Of a stretch of DNA of 64,000 nucleotides, positions 11,293 through 24,108 are shown one piece after another; within the stretch, counting starts at the first letter, position 1; every line of letters starts with the position of its first letter. The notes under the pieces were generated by a model, which saw only the letters and a program-made list of their open reading frames with translations, searched no databases and was not told the DNA's origin. The position numbers and the translations under genes are program-made. Source of the DNA: Syncephalis fuscata (taxonomy: Eukaryota; Zoopagomycota; Zoopagomycetes; Zoopagales; Piptocephalidaceae); the NCBI GenBank assembly GCA_025786725.1, contig JAHLTZ010000002.1, forward strand, positions 248,001 to 312,000, given 5' to 3'.

Positions 11293-14200
11293 TTAGGAGG
11301 AGGGTGGCGGACGTGTTGCATCGCCACTGGCATTGCTTTTACGTGATACAGGCAAGGATCCAGCTGGTGTATTATTATTACTATTACTGCCTCTATTTGC
11401 CAACTCGCCTTCTTCAAGTTCGGCAATACTGTTTTGTGTATCATCAGCACTAGGCGGCGGTGAAAAGACCATACCCAACGATAGAGGCATTTCCGTAGCT
11501 ACTGGTGTCCCTGTCGATGTTGGTGTGCCGGTAGCTGTCGATTTTGCCCTACCGGCTGATCGACCTGACCGTTCAGAATCGATAGAGGCCATGGATCGTG
11601 TGGTAATAGATATTCGCAATGGCAATTCTTTTGGCTTACGCGTTGATTTAGACGTGGTAGCTTCATCGGCCGTCTCCTCTGTAGGATTAATGGTTATTTC
11701 AGGCGATTCTAATGCCGTTCGATGACTACGATGACTTGATTGTCGTCGCATAGGCTCAACATCGATATGATCTACCGAAAGTAATGGTTGTTGTGATAAA
11801 TCACTTGTATTCATCATCTCAACCGCTCCTTCGTCATCACTGCCATCGTGCTCGTCTTCTCTTGCTTGCTCGCGTAGACCAGTAGCACTATTAAATACCT
11901 TTTCTCGTAATTTTCTTGCCGCTTCTTCACCGCTCTGTGACACCAACGAGTTAAAGAAGCTATTCTCATCTCGTAATAGTCGTCGTGGCGTGTTAAACTC
12001 AACAATTCGACCTTGATCCATGACCATAATCTTGTCTGAATCAATAATCGTATTAAGTCGATGTCCAATCTGCAAAACGGTATAGCTAGCAAAGTTTTTG
12101 TGAATTGTCTCATGGATCATCGTTTCTGTTTGCATATCAAGTGCACTTGTTGCCTCATCCATCAATAGAATACGGCATCGAGATAGAATGGCTCGAGCAA
12201 TGCAGAACAATTGCTTTTGACCCAACGAAAAGCCTTTACCATTCTCAATAATTGAGGCATCTAGTCGCAATGGCATTGATTTGATTTTATCGGCCAAATG
12301 AGCAGCTCGTAATGCACCCCATATTTCCTCGTCGGTTCGTTGATCGAATGGATCCAAGTTGCTGCGTACAGTGCCATCAAACAAATTGGGCTCTTGTGGA
12401 AGTACGGCAATTCTTCGTCGTAGATCGCGCAGTCCCATTTCCGAAATATCAAGTCCATCAATTCGAATTTGTCCTTCAGTAGCTTCGATAAGACGTAGCA
12501 GACTGATAAGCAGTGTCGATTTGCCTGAACCTGTTCGACCAACAATACCAATTTTCTCACGGGCATGAATAACAAATGATGATTGTTTAACCACCGGTGC
12601 ACCAAATCGATGATAACGTAGTACAATATTATCAAATTCAATTTTGCCATGGGATGGCCAATCAGGAGGCGGTGTTTTACCTGCCACGACTACTGCGGCC
12701 TCAGATGGAATATTCTTTCCGTATTTAACCAGTTCTTCAACACTACCAATCGAGTCGTGTACTTCTCTTAAAGCCGCAATGGCCCATTGAGCAAACACCA
12801 CCAATTGCATAGCATTGGTAAGTACAAGACCGGCCGGCCCTTCCTCCAACTCTGAACTAAAGAAAAGAATAAACAGTTCACTGGCATAGACGAAAAGAGA
12901 AACGGCAAATTCAACATAAAGCGCTAGCCAACCTCTTACTATTGATTACTTTTAGTTTAGTTGTCAATAAATCAATTAAATCAATCTTACATTGAGTTAC
13001 TGCATATAAAGCTTTTGTATTGGCGTCAATCTTTTCCATATTTGCTGCATCAAATCGACTTTCAGCATGATAAACATGAATACTCGATAATCCTTCTAGT
13101 GTAGCCGATAAATGAGCAAAAATAGGCGGTTTACTTTCAGCTATTATAATAGCAATATTACATTAGTATATAATTACATAATATTTGTTCATCCATTGTC
13201 TTAGTCTTGTTCCTACCTTCCATTCGCCTTAGTTGTCTTTCGGCTTGTAACGCTATCGAATTAAGCGCCCTAATTGTAATAGTTAGTAATAAATACTAAA
13301 TAAACATAAACCACCTACCAAATAACACCAAAGACCGCCAAAGCAACAATAATTGAATAAGGTACGACAATAATAACTGCAACAACGACCCCTAATAGTA
13401 GAGGCACATAGATAAGTGTCTAAAATAGGGTTAATTAAATGTATATATTAATCAAAGCTTATTTACCTGTAACATAGCTTCTGATAATACGTCATCAACC
13501 GTATATTGATGACGGGCAAAGGAATAAAGAATACGTCCAATAGGGGTATATTCAAAATAAGACATAGGAATACGCAATATACGCTATAATAGACTCGTTA
13601 TTAATACTCCATTTAATAGTCTCTATAATAACTTACAATAAATATTTTTTTATGTAATACGCGACTCTTTTGTATCATGGACCAATAGAAGAACTGACCG
13701 GCAATAAATGCCCCTACCGTATAGGTAGCCTATATTACATATTGAATATTAATACAACAATAATTGGTGATTGACTACTTACAGCAGCAATGGCATAGAT
13801 GCCCAAATAGCTGATACTCATACTAGAATGAATATCTTGACCCTTCTCTTGGGCCAATTCAACTTCATCCGAATAGTGTTTTAACCAAAAGTCTAGCCAT
13901 GATAACCGTATATCAATACATCAATGCCCATATTTACATACATACATATCAAATAACTTACCACTAAAAATACGTAAACTTTGAACAATAAAAAAGAATA
14001 GACAAATCATTGAAAAGGTCGGCACACCAGTAGCACATCGAATAAATAGTAGATAGGCCGACCAACTCGATCCACTATGTCCACCTCGACCTGATACATC
14101 GGTATCGTCACCTTGTAAATCGTGTAGACTATGAATAGTCAATTGACTACGCTCAAGTGCCTTGGCCAATGTATTACCATGACCGATGGTACCAAGAATA

Positions 14201-17200
14201 GTACCGCCCATAATAGTGTGTTGTGTCGTATAATGACCAGTAGTAAATTCGTTTGAATTCATAATAGCCATACTGTTTAGTCCGGTAAATGTCAAGTTAT
14301 TGACAGCAGGTATCGCACTATTGTTACTACTATTATGATTCGTACTATTATTGGTGGCGGCATGGCCAGTAATCGTGTTATTATTACTATTATTATTAAC
14401 TAATCCACGTAAAGGTATACGCATACTAGATGGATGATTTGAGCTTTCACCGGTATTGAAGTTGCTATTGGTGGCACTATCAACGTTGCGATCTGGTCTT
14501 TCCACTTCGGCAAATGTAATCATCGGACCCGTAGAAGTGTTTGTACCGTTCTGGTTATTACCCGATGAATTGGTAGCGTCTCTAGGTCGTTTACTCAATT
14601 GTCGAGCTGATAATACCTCTTCATTGTCGTCATCTCCATTAGTGTGGTCGTTATCGTGTGGTGATGATGGTGCTTGAAAGTCAATTTCATCGACTAGATC
14701 GTCAACTAAATATGGATCTTCAATTTCAATACTTTCACCAACTAGATTGGCCAGATTCAAATCTTTGGCAATTAACTCCTCAAAACTACCTTGTTCAATA
14801 CTTTGGCCATCACTCATAACAATGATCTGATCGCATTTCTCAAGTAGTTGTAGTTGATTTGTAACTAGAATAACTGCTTTGTCTTTTAGATAGCCAGTAA
14901 TACACTCGTTGAAGATATGTTTGCCAATTTGTGCATCCATGGTGCTAAGTGGGTCGTCCATAAGTAGAATCGAGGCATCGCTATAGACTGCACGAGCAAT
15001 ACTGACACGATGACGTTGAGCCAGTGTAAGATTAGCACCCCGTTCTCCAATAGCCGTATCATCTCCTATTATCAATACATAGATTAGTATTGACAGTATA
15101 ATGATATAGCTATCTAGATAATTACCTCGACTTAGTGATTTAATGTCACGGGTTAGTGCACAGGCTCTTATAACTGCTCGGTATTTATGTTCATCATATG
15201 GCATACCAAATACAATATTCTCCTTTAGGGTAGAACTAACTAGCCATGGCTCTGAAGGCACATAGGCAATGGATCCGTGTAAATGCATAATACCTTCTGA
15301 TTTACGCAACTGGCCCATAATAGCCAATATAGTCGACGATTTACCGGCACCGACATCGCCAACTACAGCTACAATATCGCCCGCCCGTACCGTCATTGAA
15401 AGAAATGAAATAGTTGGATTGACATCGCCTTCCCATATAAAATCGGCATTATTCTACTTGTATATTAGTATCAAATGTTAGTTATAGCTATTATGCTACA
15501 TACCATGTAAATGCGTAGTTTAGGATCATCGGCAGGCGGTGGCTCAACGAGAGGTGGACGTACTTCAGGCTGTGAAAAGAACTCATCCAATCGATTATGA
15601 ACAACTTTGGCACTTTGTTGACTACGTACAGCCAATGGAAGCATAATTAGCGGTACGCGCATCATATTAAAGATCGACAACAGCGTGAATATATGTGTGG
15701 CCCGCATGTTAATTTCACCCATAATCTGCTGTTCCATAACTAGACAAAGAAGGGCCAGAACAACCGGCGATACAAAGGCAATCATAAAAGTCCATGCTTT
15801 AGCCATAAGACTACGACGTAAATGACGTAGTTCTTCGCGACGAATAGCCTTAACTCGGTCGCGAAAGAATACTTCCCAGGCATAGCATTTAATCGTACGT
15901 AATGAGGTAAGGATTTCAGATATGGCCCCCACACGATCGGCCGTTCTACGGGCCATAGCAAATGAATTACGTGAAATAAGTTGACCCAGTTTGTATGTAT
16001 AGGAAATATGATAACGAGTAGCGCCAGAGAAGGTGCGGCACTAACCCCCAATTCAACAAAGGCTAAAGCAATAACGACAATGCCTTCTAATACTGAACTC
16101 CATATATAATGTCGATGTACATAGGCTTCGGCCAATCGATTAACGTCATCGGCCAACAAGTTAACAATATCACCAATGGCCAATTCAACACTATGTAGTC
16201 GAAGTGATTTACGAAAGATAAGTGCCATAATTGCTGACCGTACTTGAATGCCTGTCCGTGTACTTTCCGCCACCAATTGATGTGAACAAATACTGGCCAA
16301 CCATATACTTAATAATAGTGCTAGTGCGTAAATATGTGTTTCATGGTAACTCTTGGCAGCATTGGGCTTGCTAAGTGTCTCAATAAATAAGACGACATTT
16401 TTGAATAGATAATAAGCACCAATATACGTAAATGCAATGGCAAATAATCGCCAAATTGCCAAAAAGTTATGGTTACGCAAAAATGTCCTACGTAATGCAC
16501 GTCGTACTGAAGGATTTCTAATAATAAAACAATAAAATAAATAATTAGTAATTAATCATTAATTATGATGTCATTAACTTACTTTTTCTTTTCCTTGTTA
16601 CTACTATTATTATTGCTATTGCTATTATTACTATTATTGCTATGATGAGTATCGCTATTTCTACGTTTACTATCACTCTTTGATTGACTATTAAATTCAC
16701 GGGCCAATTGTTTCTCCAATCGTTTAGCGACATTTCGAGCTGATTCACTTGATGGTAGCGCAAATATGTCAAGGGTCAAATTGTGCTTTTGTGAATATTG
16801 TAATAAAGAGAATACGGGCAGAAATAGCCACCGTGAAATAAAATTACGGCCTACAAGGCGAAGTTTACGACGTGAACCATAATCTTGTCCATCTCGATCC
16901 TCGTCATCTTCATCGTCATTCTCGTCATCTTGTGGCTGTTCTTGGTTATAACGATCACTGCCATCAAATTGACTTTCATTGTTATGGCTACTAGTTGAAT
17001 GGATACCACTTGTTGCACCCATCTCGGATGATACAGTTGCCGATTTGATGATTTGTGTAGTCTGCATAGAAGTGGCTACAGAACGTAAACTTGTAACGCC
17101 ATCGGTGTTTGTATCAGCAGTGTACACCACCGTTTCATCCGCTGTTTCCTGTACTGAACTAGTAACTATAGATTCAGATGAGTCAGGGATTGTTGCCGCG

Positions 17201-17259
17201 TTGGTCGATTGACTAGCACGCACTGTGGCTGAAGTGGTCGCATCCGACCACGTTACCAT
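11293..17259 (-). CDS. ABCC-type full ABC transporter (MRP/YCF1-like)
   Basis: Eleven minus-strand exons: 16583-17259, 15504-16517, 15126-15453, 13962-15065, 13783-13892, 13637-13729, 13467-13583, 13319-13419, 13217-13269, 12991-13140, 11293-12932; about 1795 aa. Order: Ser/Thr- and acid-rich N-terminus, TMD1, NBD1 (Walker A GDVGAGKSS near 595, Walker B ILLMDD), Asn/Ser-rich linker, TMD2, NBD2 (Walker A GRTGSGKST near 1380, signature FSLGQKQ, Walker B ILLMDEATSALD), long Ser/Thr/Pro tail. It probably exports organic anions or conjugates across the vacuolar or plasma membrane; the substrate is unknown. NBD1 has a degraded signature (LTLAQ instead of LSGGQ). Exon 2 is one base short: frame is lost near 15991 between PIHT and LGQLISRN, in a run of A. 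Everything else is open, so an assembly indel is likely. Confidence 0.9.
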
Positions 17260-19449
17260 GGCGAAGTAGCGATATTTATTACACTGTGCAGTTGCAAGCC
17301 ACGCTATTCACTTAATAACTACGCCTATGTTGTGGAAATAAATAGTCGAATAAAAACGCTTCAACCAACTGTTGCCAGCAATCAATAGGTCTGGTAAATA
17401 GGCGAATCACGCACAGTAATTAACTATAAAGCAAGGAATAAAGAGTGTGGAAGACGTGTCACTGAACTAAAATAAAGAGTGGACAACTAATATAGTATAG
17501 CAGTGGTCGTTGTAGCAATAATAGTAGTAGAAATAAAGGTCTGAACAGTATAAATAGTTGGCGGGTCTAATCCAAAGGCTACAATAGAATAAAGGTTAAA
17601 GAAACGAAAAGAAAAGGAAAATGCTGTTCGTAAACTAATAGAACGCAAACGAAGACCAAAAGAGAAGCAACAAAAGAAACACGAAGATAGTAGCAATAAG
17701 CGATTCCTTACTAATCTTCACGAATCCAATTGCTTAAAAGTAAGATGCGAATAAAAGAGAGAAGTGAAATAGTGGAGTGAGTAAGTAAGAAAAGAGAGAA
17801 AAGAGACAGCGCTATTTGTGTTTGGAAATACAATATAACTGGAATATAAGCATGTGGATCTGTGTCTGTGTGGATTTGTGTGTCTGTGTCTGTGTCTGTG
17901 TCTGTGTGTGGATCTTTTCTCTCTCTCTGTGCGTGTCTGTGTGTCTGTGTGTCGAAAAAAAAGTCCGATAAGCATGAAAATAAAGGAAGGACACGGTGAA
18001 AGACTAAAAAGAGAAATGTAGCGTGGTGTTAATGTCGGAGAAAGTAACAGGAGAGAGTGAGAGCATGGAGAGAGAGAATGAGAATGGCGATAAGAAACAA
18101 GTCAAATGGTTGATATTTTATAGCTAGAAAACCTTTGAATCTATTATGCATACCCTATGTTTTATACCAAGCACAAGGCAGCAGTAATACTGGTATATTT
18201 ATTCGGCTTATGTTGTTGTTGCTGTTATTCAGTGACCAATAAAGGTGGACCTACCATTGCTAAAGGGTGTGCGCGTGCGTGTGTGCGTGTGTGTGCACTG
18301 CAGTCATAGACACCGTAATCATATTCTGCCATAAAGAAGTATATTTTGACCTACCTTTGTGTATGTTATGTAGGCCAAGTAGGACAGAAGGTTAGTAGTA
18401 AGCGACAATAAGTGATACGCGTGAAACAGGCCTATGTACTTTTCTATGGTCTAGTTCGATTTTCGTTAAAGAATTAGATTAACCGGTAGTGTGTATGGGT
18501 CCAATTCGCTAAGCTATTCTATTTCTATCACATGGTGATCGAAAGTACCCGACTATCCAAAAACTTGCTGTAAGTAAACTTGTAACACGGCCTGCAATGT
18601 CGGTAAAGTAAAGCGTGTAAAAGGCGGTGCTTCTCAGCTGATCCAGTAAATGATACACGCTCCCGGTTTCCATCTCTACTCACCGTAAGGATATGTACGC
18701 CAAAAGTTCCCCGAAGTAGTACAGGATGTACATTGCGTAAAAAGACGTTATGGAAAGTACCTGAATGTTCATTCGCATTGTAGTGTGAATAGAATGAAGT
18801 GCATAACATAGCAATGGAAATCATCTATATGGACATAATACTATTAGATGTTAACGTTAATGTTAACAACAACAACAATAAATAAATAATAACAACAAAA
18901 TAATAATAATAATAATGGATTAGTTTAATTAATAATTATCTAGTATACTATACGTTGATTTAACAGATGTATTTTATCTAATTAATATTATGCTTCAAAA
19001 GTTAGAGCGTAAAATGACAAGTGGATTCAAATGATTAAAGATGATAGTTATAAAATCAACTTATTAATTATTATTCTATTTTTATATTTACGTGTAACAC
19101 GCGCGATTTTTAACACTTTCTACTCGTTTAATAGTTTTTGCTTGTCAGATTGTTTCTCTTTCATTTTGATTGTTCCTATATTCTATTGAGTAACTACGGC
19201 AGCGTAACTGTTGGTCTTTTTGTTACATTAAACGTGTGTCTTGTTCTTTTTGTCGCTCTCACTTTCTCTCACTTTCTCACTTTCTCTCTTTTCTAGCAAC
19301 CATAGTTAGCGTTGTTGCTATCGGTGTCCAATCTTTGTTGTTGACACGTATTCTAAACGTAAATAGCTATTGATATACTTTGTCTTGTATACAATGATTA
19401 ATATTCGTACTTTTATCTATGCCTAGACTCTAAACGTCAAATTCTAACT
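17260..19449. other. Divergent promoter region with TG-rich microsatellites
   Basis: 2.2 kb between the ABC transporter (-) and the E2 gene (+). It holds a (GTGTCT/TG)n tract at about 17855-17955 and a second GT-rich run at about 18268-18295, plus AAC/AAT runs near 18868-18915. A minus-strand open frame at 18528-18824 contains splice-like GTGAGT and TTTACTTACAG sites, but the product is not recognised and I do not call it as a gene. Confidence 0.5.
17855..17955. repeat. TG/GTGTCT microsatellite
   Basis: Imperfect runs of tgtctg, tgtgtctg and tctctc in the region upstream of the ABC transporter start. The low complexity explains the His/Thr/Gln-rich open frames on the other strand. Confidence 0.8.
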
Positions 19450-20297
19450 ATGGCCGCCATGACCAACGACAAATCAATGCAGAATAACATGGACAAGCCA
19501 GTCGTTGCTTCTTCTGTCACTAAACGGTATGTTATATCATTAATAGATTAACTTTTTATTTACTCTAGTATAACTTTATAGTTTGCAGAATGAATTGATG
19601 CAATTGATGGTGAGTTACTTGCTACTTCTACTTATTACTTATTATGTAATACCATCATTCTCTATTTTAGATGGCCAATGTTGAAGGCATTACCGCATTT
19701 CCCATTGGGGATAATCTACTTTCATGGGCTGGCACGATCACCGGACCTGCTGGCACGGCAAGTTATTGCTTTGTAGCCTAGCCTTATATTGACTTGCTTC
19801 CTATTTCATTATCATTATGATTAGATCTATCAAGGGCTTGTATTCAAGATCTCCATGCTCTTTCCCACTGACTATCCGTTCTCAGCACCGATGGTGCGCT
19901 TTGAATCGCCATGCTATCATCCAAATGTAGATGATAACGGCAATATATGTCTTGATATTCTTAAGGTATGGTTAGACTAGATAGAAAGATATAGCAAACT
20001 TATATTGGATAACACTAGGAGGAATGGTCGGCCATTTACAATGCACAGACCATTTTGATCTCATTACAAAGTTTATTGGGCGGTAAGTTATTTGATTCTA
20101 CAGTAAATGATTGGCAAATAATAACGATATACATCTAGAGCCTAATAACGATAGTCCATTAAATGTTGAGGCAGCTCGTTTGTGGGATAATCCAAAAGGT
20201 AGACAGTTATAAGATATAATATAGTCATTAAATGTCAACATATTTAATAGCATTCCACGCCGAACTTATGCAAGTATACAAGGCGCCAGAAATGTAA
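19450..20297 (+). CDS. UBC11: Ubiquitin-conjugating enzyme E2, UBE2C/Ubc11 type
   Basis: The E2 that works with the anaphase-promoting complex to ubiquitinate mitotic cyclins and securin. Seven exons (19450-19526, 19582-19609, 19671-19757, 19825-19965, 20019-20082, 20139-20198, 20251-20297) give 167 aa, close to the 170-180 aa of the family. The UBC fold is complete: LQNELMQLM helix, [38 protein letters not shown], and the active site GNICLDIL with Cys106. The [24 protein letters not shown] segment and the short C-terminal helix are typical of UBE2C. Intron 3 has a GC donor (GCAAGT at 19758); no GT donor keeps the frame. Family assignment is strong; the exact name is by similarity. Confidence 0.93.
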
Positions 20298-20539
20298 ACA
20301 ATGTTCTTGGGACAAAATTGATCATTTGAACACTCGTTTAATTATCAAGCAAGTTTAGGCACTTAATAAAAAATATGTACTTTCTACTAGGCTAAGGCTT
20401 TAATGTGAACAATGTTAGTATTAACAATAACAAAAATGTTTAAAAATCAAACCATTTTTAGTTACAACACAAAAAAGAAGAAAAATAATCGCTTCATAGA
20501 TTCTTTTTTATTTTACCAATTGTCTTTTGCTATTTTACA

Positions 20540-23432
20540 ATGCTTACTGAAACTGTACTTACAGCTGGTGATGGCGGTCTACAGCTATGGGATCCGCGTA
20601 CCGGCACTATTCTATCTAGTTACAAGTTAACCGGCGGCGACTGTCATCCCCACGCGTTAGCCGTAGGTAATGCCTCATTCCGTGGAGGCAGTCTACGTCC
20701 TGGTGTTATCTACGCGGCACAAGCCGATAAGGCAATGATGCATGTTTATCAGTTTGAAAAGGTAAGAAGCGGTTATTATTTAGTGCTATTGTTATTGTTA
20801 TTCTTGTTATTGACAGTATATATAACTGATTTATAATATAATATAATATAATATATGTATGTATGTACGTGTAGGATCAACCATTTATTAAATTTACAAT
20901 ACCTGAGGCTGGTTCAGCAGTTGTCGTATCTCATTCGGGTATTTATTGTGCTATGGGCACAAATACAGGACGTATTTATGTATGGGAGGTAAGGATTAAT
21001 AAATGACTTTAATGTTATTAAATATTAATATTATCGATATGACAGGTTACATCTGGCACATTATTGCGTGTTATTGATGCTCATTTTAAAACAGTAAATG
21101 TACTTCGATTTACCGATGATGATGCAGCACTTGTATCTGGTAGTGCTGATGCTACTGTTAAAGTATGGTTGATGGGCGGGTAAGTTTGACGCCATTACTG
21201 GATCAATTAACATCTAATTGTTAGATCTACATTTTGTTATATAGTGTTGTGGCTAAAGACCGTGAAGAAGCACCTGTACCATGTCATGCCTGGTCAGACC
21301 ATGCTTTGCCTATAACAGATATCTACTGTACAGGTGGTGGATTTGTCAATGGACGGGTATTTACAGTATCACGCGATCATACATGCAAGGTAACTAGTGA
21401 ATCATGAATTATTGCTATATCAATACAACTATTTATAATAAAATTAAATAACAGATTTGGTCGCTTAATACGGGCCAACTATTATTGACGCTTTTGTTCC
21501 CGGTAGCATTACACGCATGTTGTGTCCATCCAAGTGGCACGGTCGTTTTAGTCGGTGGACACGACGGAAAGATATACCAAGCCGATCTTTACCGGCGCTA
21601 CGACGAAGCAATACAGAACGGCAACAGCAACAACAACAAGCACCACAGCTATGGGAGGCAGCAGGCCAGAATAGTATGATGAGTAATGGTAGCGGTGTTG
21701 AAGGTGTGGCCTTACCTGGTGCACGCGGTGGACAATCGGGTAAAATATTTAATGGGCATAGGTGTGTATCTAATTGTAATATCATCGGTGTGATCATCTC
21801 ACTCTCTCTATAACTATTATTTTTATTAGTGGAGTCATCACCGGGTTAGCCATTTCTATGGATGGTACATTGCTCGTATCTAGTTCTGAAGATACTACAG
21901 TCAAAGTATGGGACATGATAGGTAGACAATTATTACGCACATTTACACAACATAAAGGTAAAGTAAAACACATTGGCATTTGATAGCCGTGGCACTAACT
22001 ACCTATGCTATTTGTATATATATTTGTATATATATTTGTATATATTCTTTTTTTGATCATTCTATTTTTATATGGCCATTAGGCGTGGTAACTAATGTTC
22101 AATTACTACTTAAACCTGATCGGGTTGGTGCTTTGACCAATACAAGTACAGCTCATCAGAAATTGGCTGCACCGCCTATTCGTGCTTTTAAGCGTACGCG
22201 ATTAATGCAAAATGACAGTAATGCCATAGGCCAGCCTGCATTGGCTGATGCTATGGCCACAAATACTATGTGGACATTTCTAGGAGATTGTACTGAGGTA
22301 ATAATAATAATAATAATAACACATTACAAATCACTTGATAACATTTGATATTCTAACAACTATTACGTCTACTACTGCTACTACGTCTACTACTGCTACT
22401 ACTATTAGGATTTTGATGAATTTGATGCTGAGTTGGAAAGTGAATGTAAGTAGCGGATTTTATACATTTATTGTAATAATCTATCGATACGAGCAATATT
22501 GGTCATAAAATTAAAGGCCTGGCCGAACTAGAATATGAATACCCAATTTTGTGTGATAGCACGGCCTAGATTGAATATGACATGTAGTCGTTATGGATAT
22601 TGCTTGCAATTGCGTATGTGCAATGAATAGAAATGAGTCATGGTTGATAAATAACAAAAATGCTAACTTACGTGTTTTTTACATTCTTATTCAACCGATA
22701 TTGGCTGGGCAGATGTCGAAGATGCCGATTTAGTGAATGAACTGTTAACTAGACGCCAAGTACGTAACACGCACGCGCGCCATGCACTGTTGTCGCCTAT
22801 TGAGGCTAGGCATGTGTGCGATATCACGTGACCATGCTTGGCCTTTTGCGTATCTGAGTATCGGACTGTGGCAATTGAAATAAGCCAATAACTACTGTTG
22901 TGGCATCATTTCTGTATTTTGTTTATGCTTTATCGCTAACGATTGCTATGTGACTCACGCTTGGCGAGACAATTGTTATAATAGTTACTACTATATTATT
23001 ATTATTACTATACTAACAACCATATTAATGATCTTGTTATACTTTATCTTATAGCAAGCACCAGATGCACAACAGAAATTGCGCGACCGTGCCGAGCAAT
23101 TACAACGGGAATTACAGCGTGTACAGCAACACCATACGCGTGTACGCCAGTTGCAAGATGAGCTATATCAGGGCGCGGTTTCAGCCTTTTTAGCAAATCG
23201 CCCGGTGTCGGACAGTACATTACCGACTGCCAACCAGGATAGCACGATGGCAACCGCGGCAAAAGAAGCGACACCAGATCAGCATGCTCTTGCCATAGCC
23301 GATATCGACATGCCACTGGCCTCGTCTCCGTCAACGACTGCTGCCACACCACCAGTAGCAGCAACACCAGCAGCTTCTGCCACTAGCAGTCATGGTCGTC
23401 CAACACGCACTCGACGCCAACGTGCTCATTGA
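20540..23432 (+). CDS. IPI3: Ipi3/WDR18-like WD40 protein (Rix1 complex)
   Basis: A ribosome-biogenesis factor of the Rix1-Ipi1-Ipi3 complex, nuclear, acting in pre-60S maturation. Ten exons: 20540-20761, 20875-20988, 21046-21179, 21245-21389, 21455-21761, 21830-21957, 22083-22297, 22409-22445, 22713-22759, 23055-23432; about 575 aa. WD repeats are visible (GDGGLQLWDPRTG, GTNTGRIYVWEVTSG, SGSADATVKVWLMG, VSRDHTCKIWSLNTGQLL, SSSEDTTVKVWDM), as are the family stretch HAWSDHALPITDIYCTGGG and a C-terminal coiled coil (LRDRAEQLQRELQRVQQHH). Exon 5 is one base short: frame changes near 21600 after DLYRR. Because this is normally a single essential gene, a sequence error is the simplest reading. Introns 7 and 8 carry simple repeats. 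Confidence 0.87.
22358..22405. repeat. CTA/ACG tandem repeat inside IPI3 intron
   Basis: Two copies of a roughly 18-21-bp unit built from tacgtctactactgctac, ending just before the intron 7 acceptor. A separate 13-bp repeat (tatatatttgta) lies at about 22012-22045 in intron 6. Confidence 0.65.
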
Positions 23433-23712
23433 TATGATTAATCCATACTGGCCATAATTGGCACATTAATATCTCGTTTCTATTCAATTTATAATTATAA
23501 ATAAATTAACATTTACTAACTTATTGCATGTAGCTAACTGACCTTCATTATATTATTATATGTATTTCAAATGGATAATGATTGATGATGTTTTGTGGCA
23601 TTTAACATTATTACACAGTTGATTTAATAAATAATTTATTAGCAATTTACTATGGTTTGATGATCAAATGACTAGTTTAATAATACTCGCGCAATTGAAC
23701 TAGACGTTTGTT
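23433..23712. other. 3' flank of IPI3
   Basis: AT-rich, with no gene seen, up to the boundary of the foldback element. Confidence 0.5.
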
Positions 23713-24108
23713 CTATTGAACATGATAGTGGGTGGTGAGTGACGTCAATCATCAAAACACTCATCATTATAGATTTATTACCCAGTATGCATATATACTC
23801 TACTCATCTCAATAATTTCTATTTTATGCTTATAACAATAAATTGTATCCAATATAACATAGAATTATATATAACTTGATAAATGAATGAGTGAAATAAA
23901 GTAAAGTTTATTAATGATAACATTAGAACTAAAGTAAACATAGTTTAGATAGAGCAACGATAGTAGAGCATAGAATAATATATAGTAATGTGAAATAGAA
24001 CGGAAGTAATATAAATAAATGGTGGATATATGCATACTAGATAACGAATCTACAATGCTAAGTATTTGATGACTAATGTCACTCACCACCCATCATCATG
24101 TTCAATAG
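23713..24108. mobile_element. MITE-like foldback element with long terminal inverted repeats
   Basis: A 396-bp non-coding unit whose ends are inverted copies of each other over about 90 bp. It starts ctattgaacatgatagtggg and ends with the complementary ccatcatcatgttcaatag, with further pairing across the tcactcaccaccc and atatatgcatact parts. It has no transposase. A diverged single arm occurs at 32166-32249. Flanking bases give no convincing target duplication. The small minus-strand open frame inside (23865-24089) is low complexity. Confidence 0.65.

Noticed and set aside
11333-11725. 130-codon plus-strand frame inside the ABC transporter
   Set aside because: Antisense shadow of the transporter's C-terminal tail; the minus strand carries the conserved NBD2 frame.
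18528-18824. 98-codon minus-strand frame upstream of the E2 gene, with splice-like sites
   Set aside because: GTGAGT and TTTACTTACAG sites are suggestive, but no protein family or complete gene model could be built.
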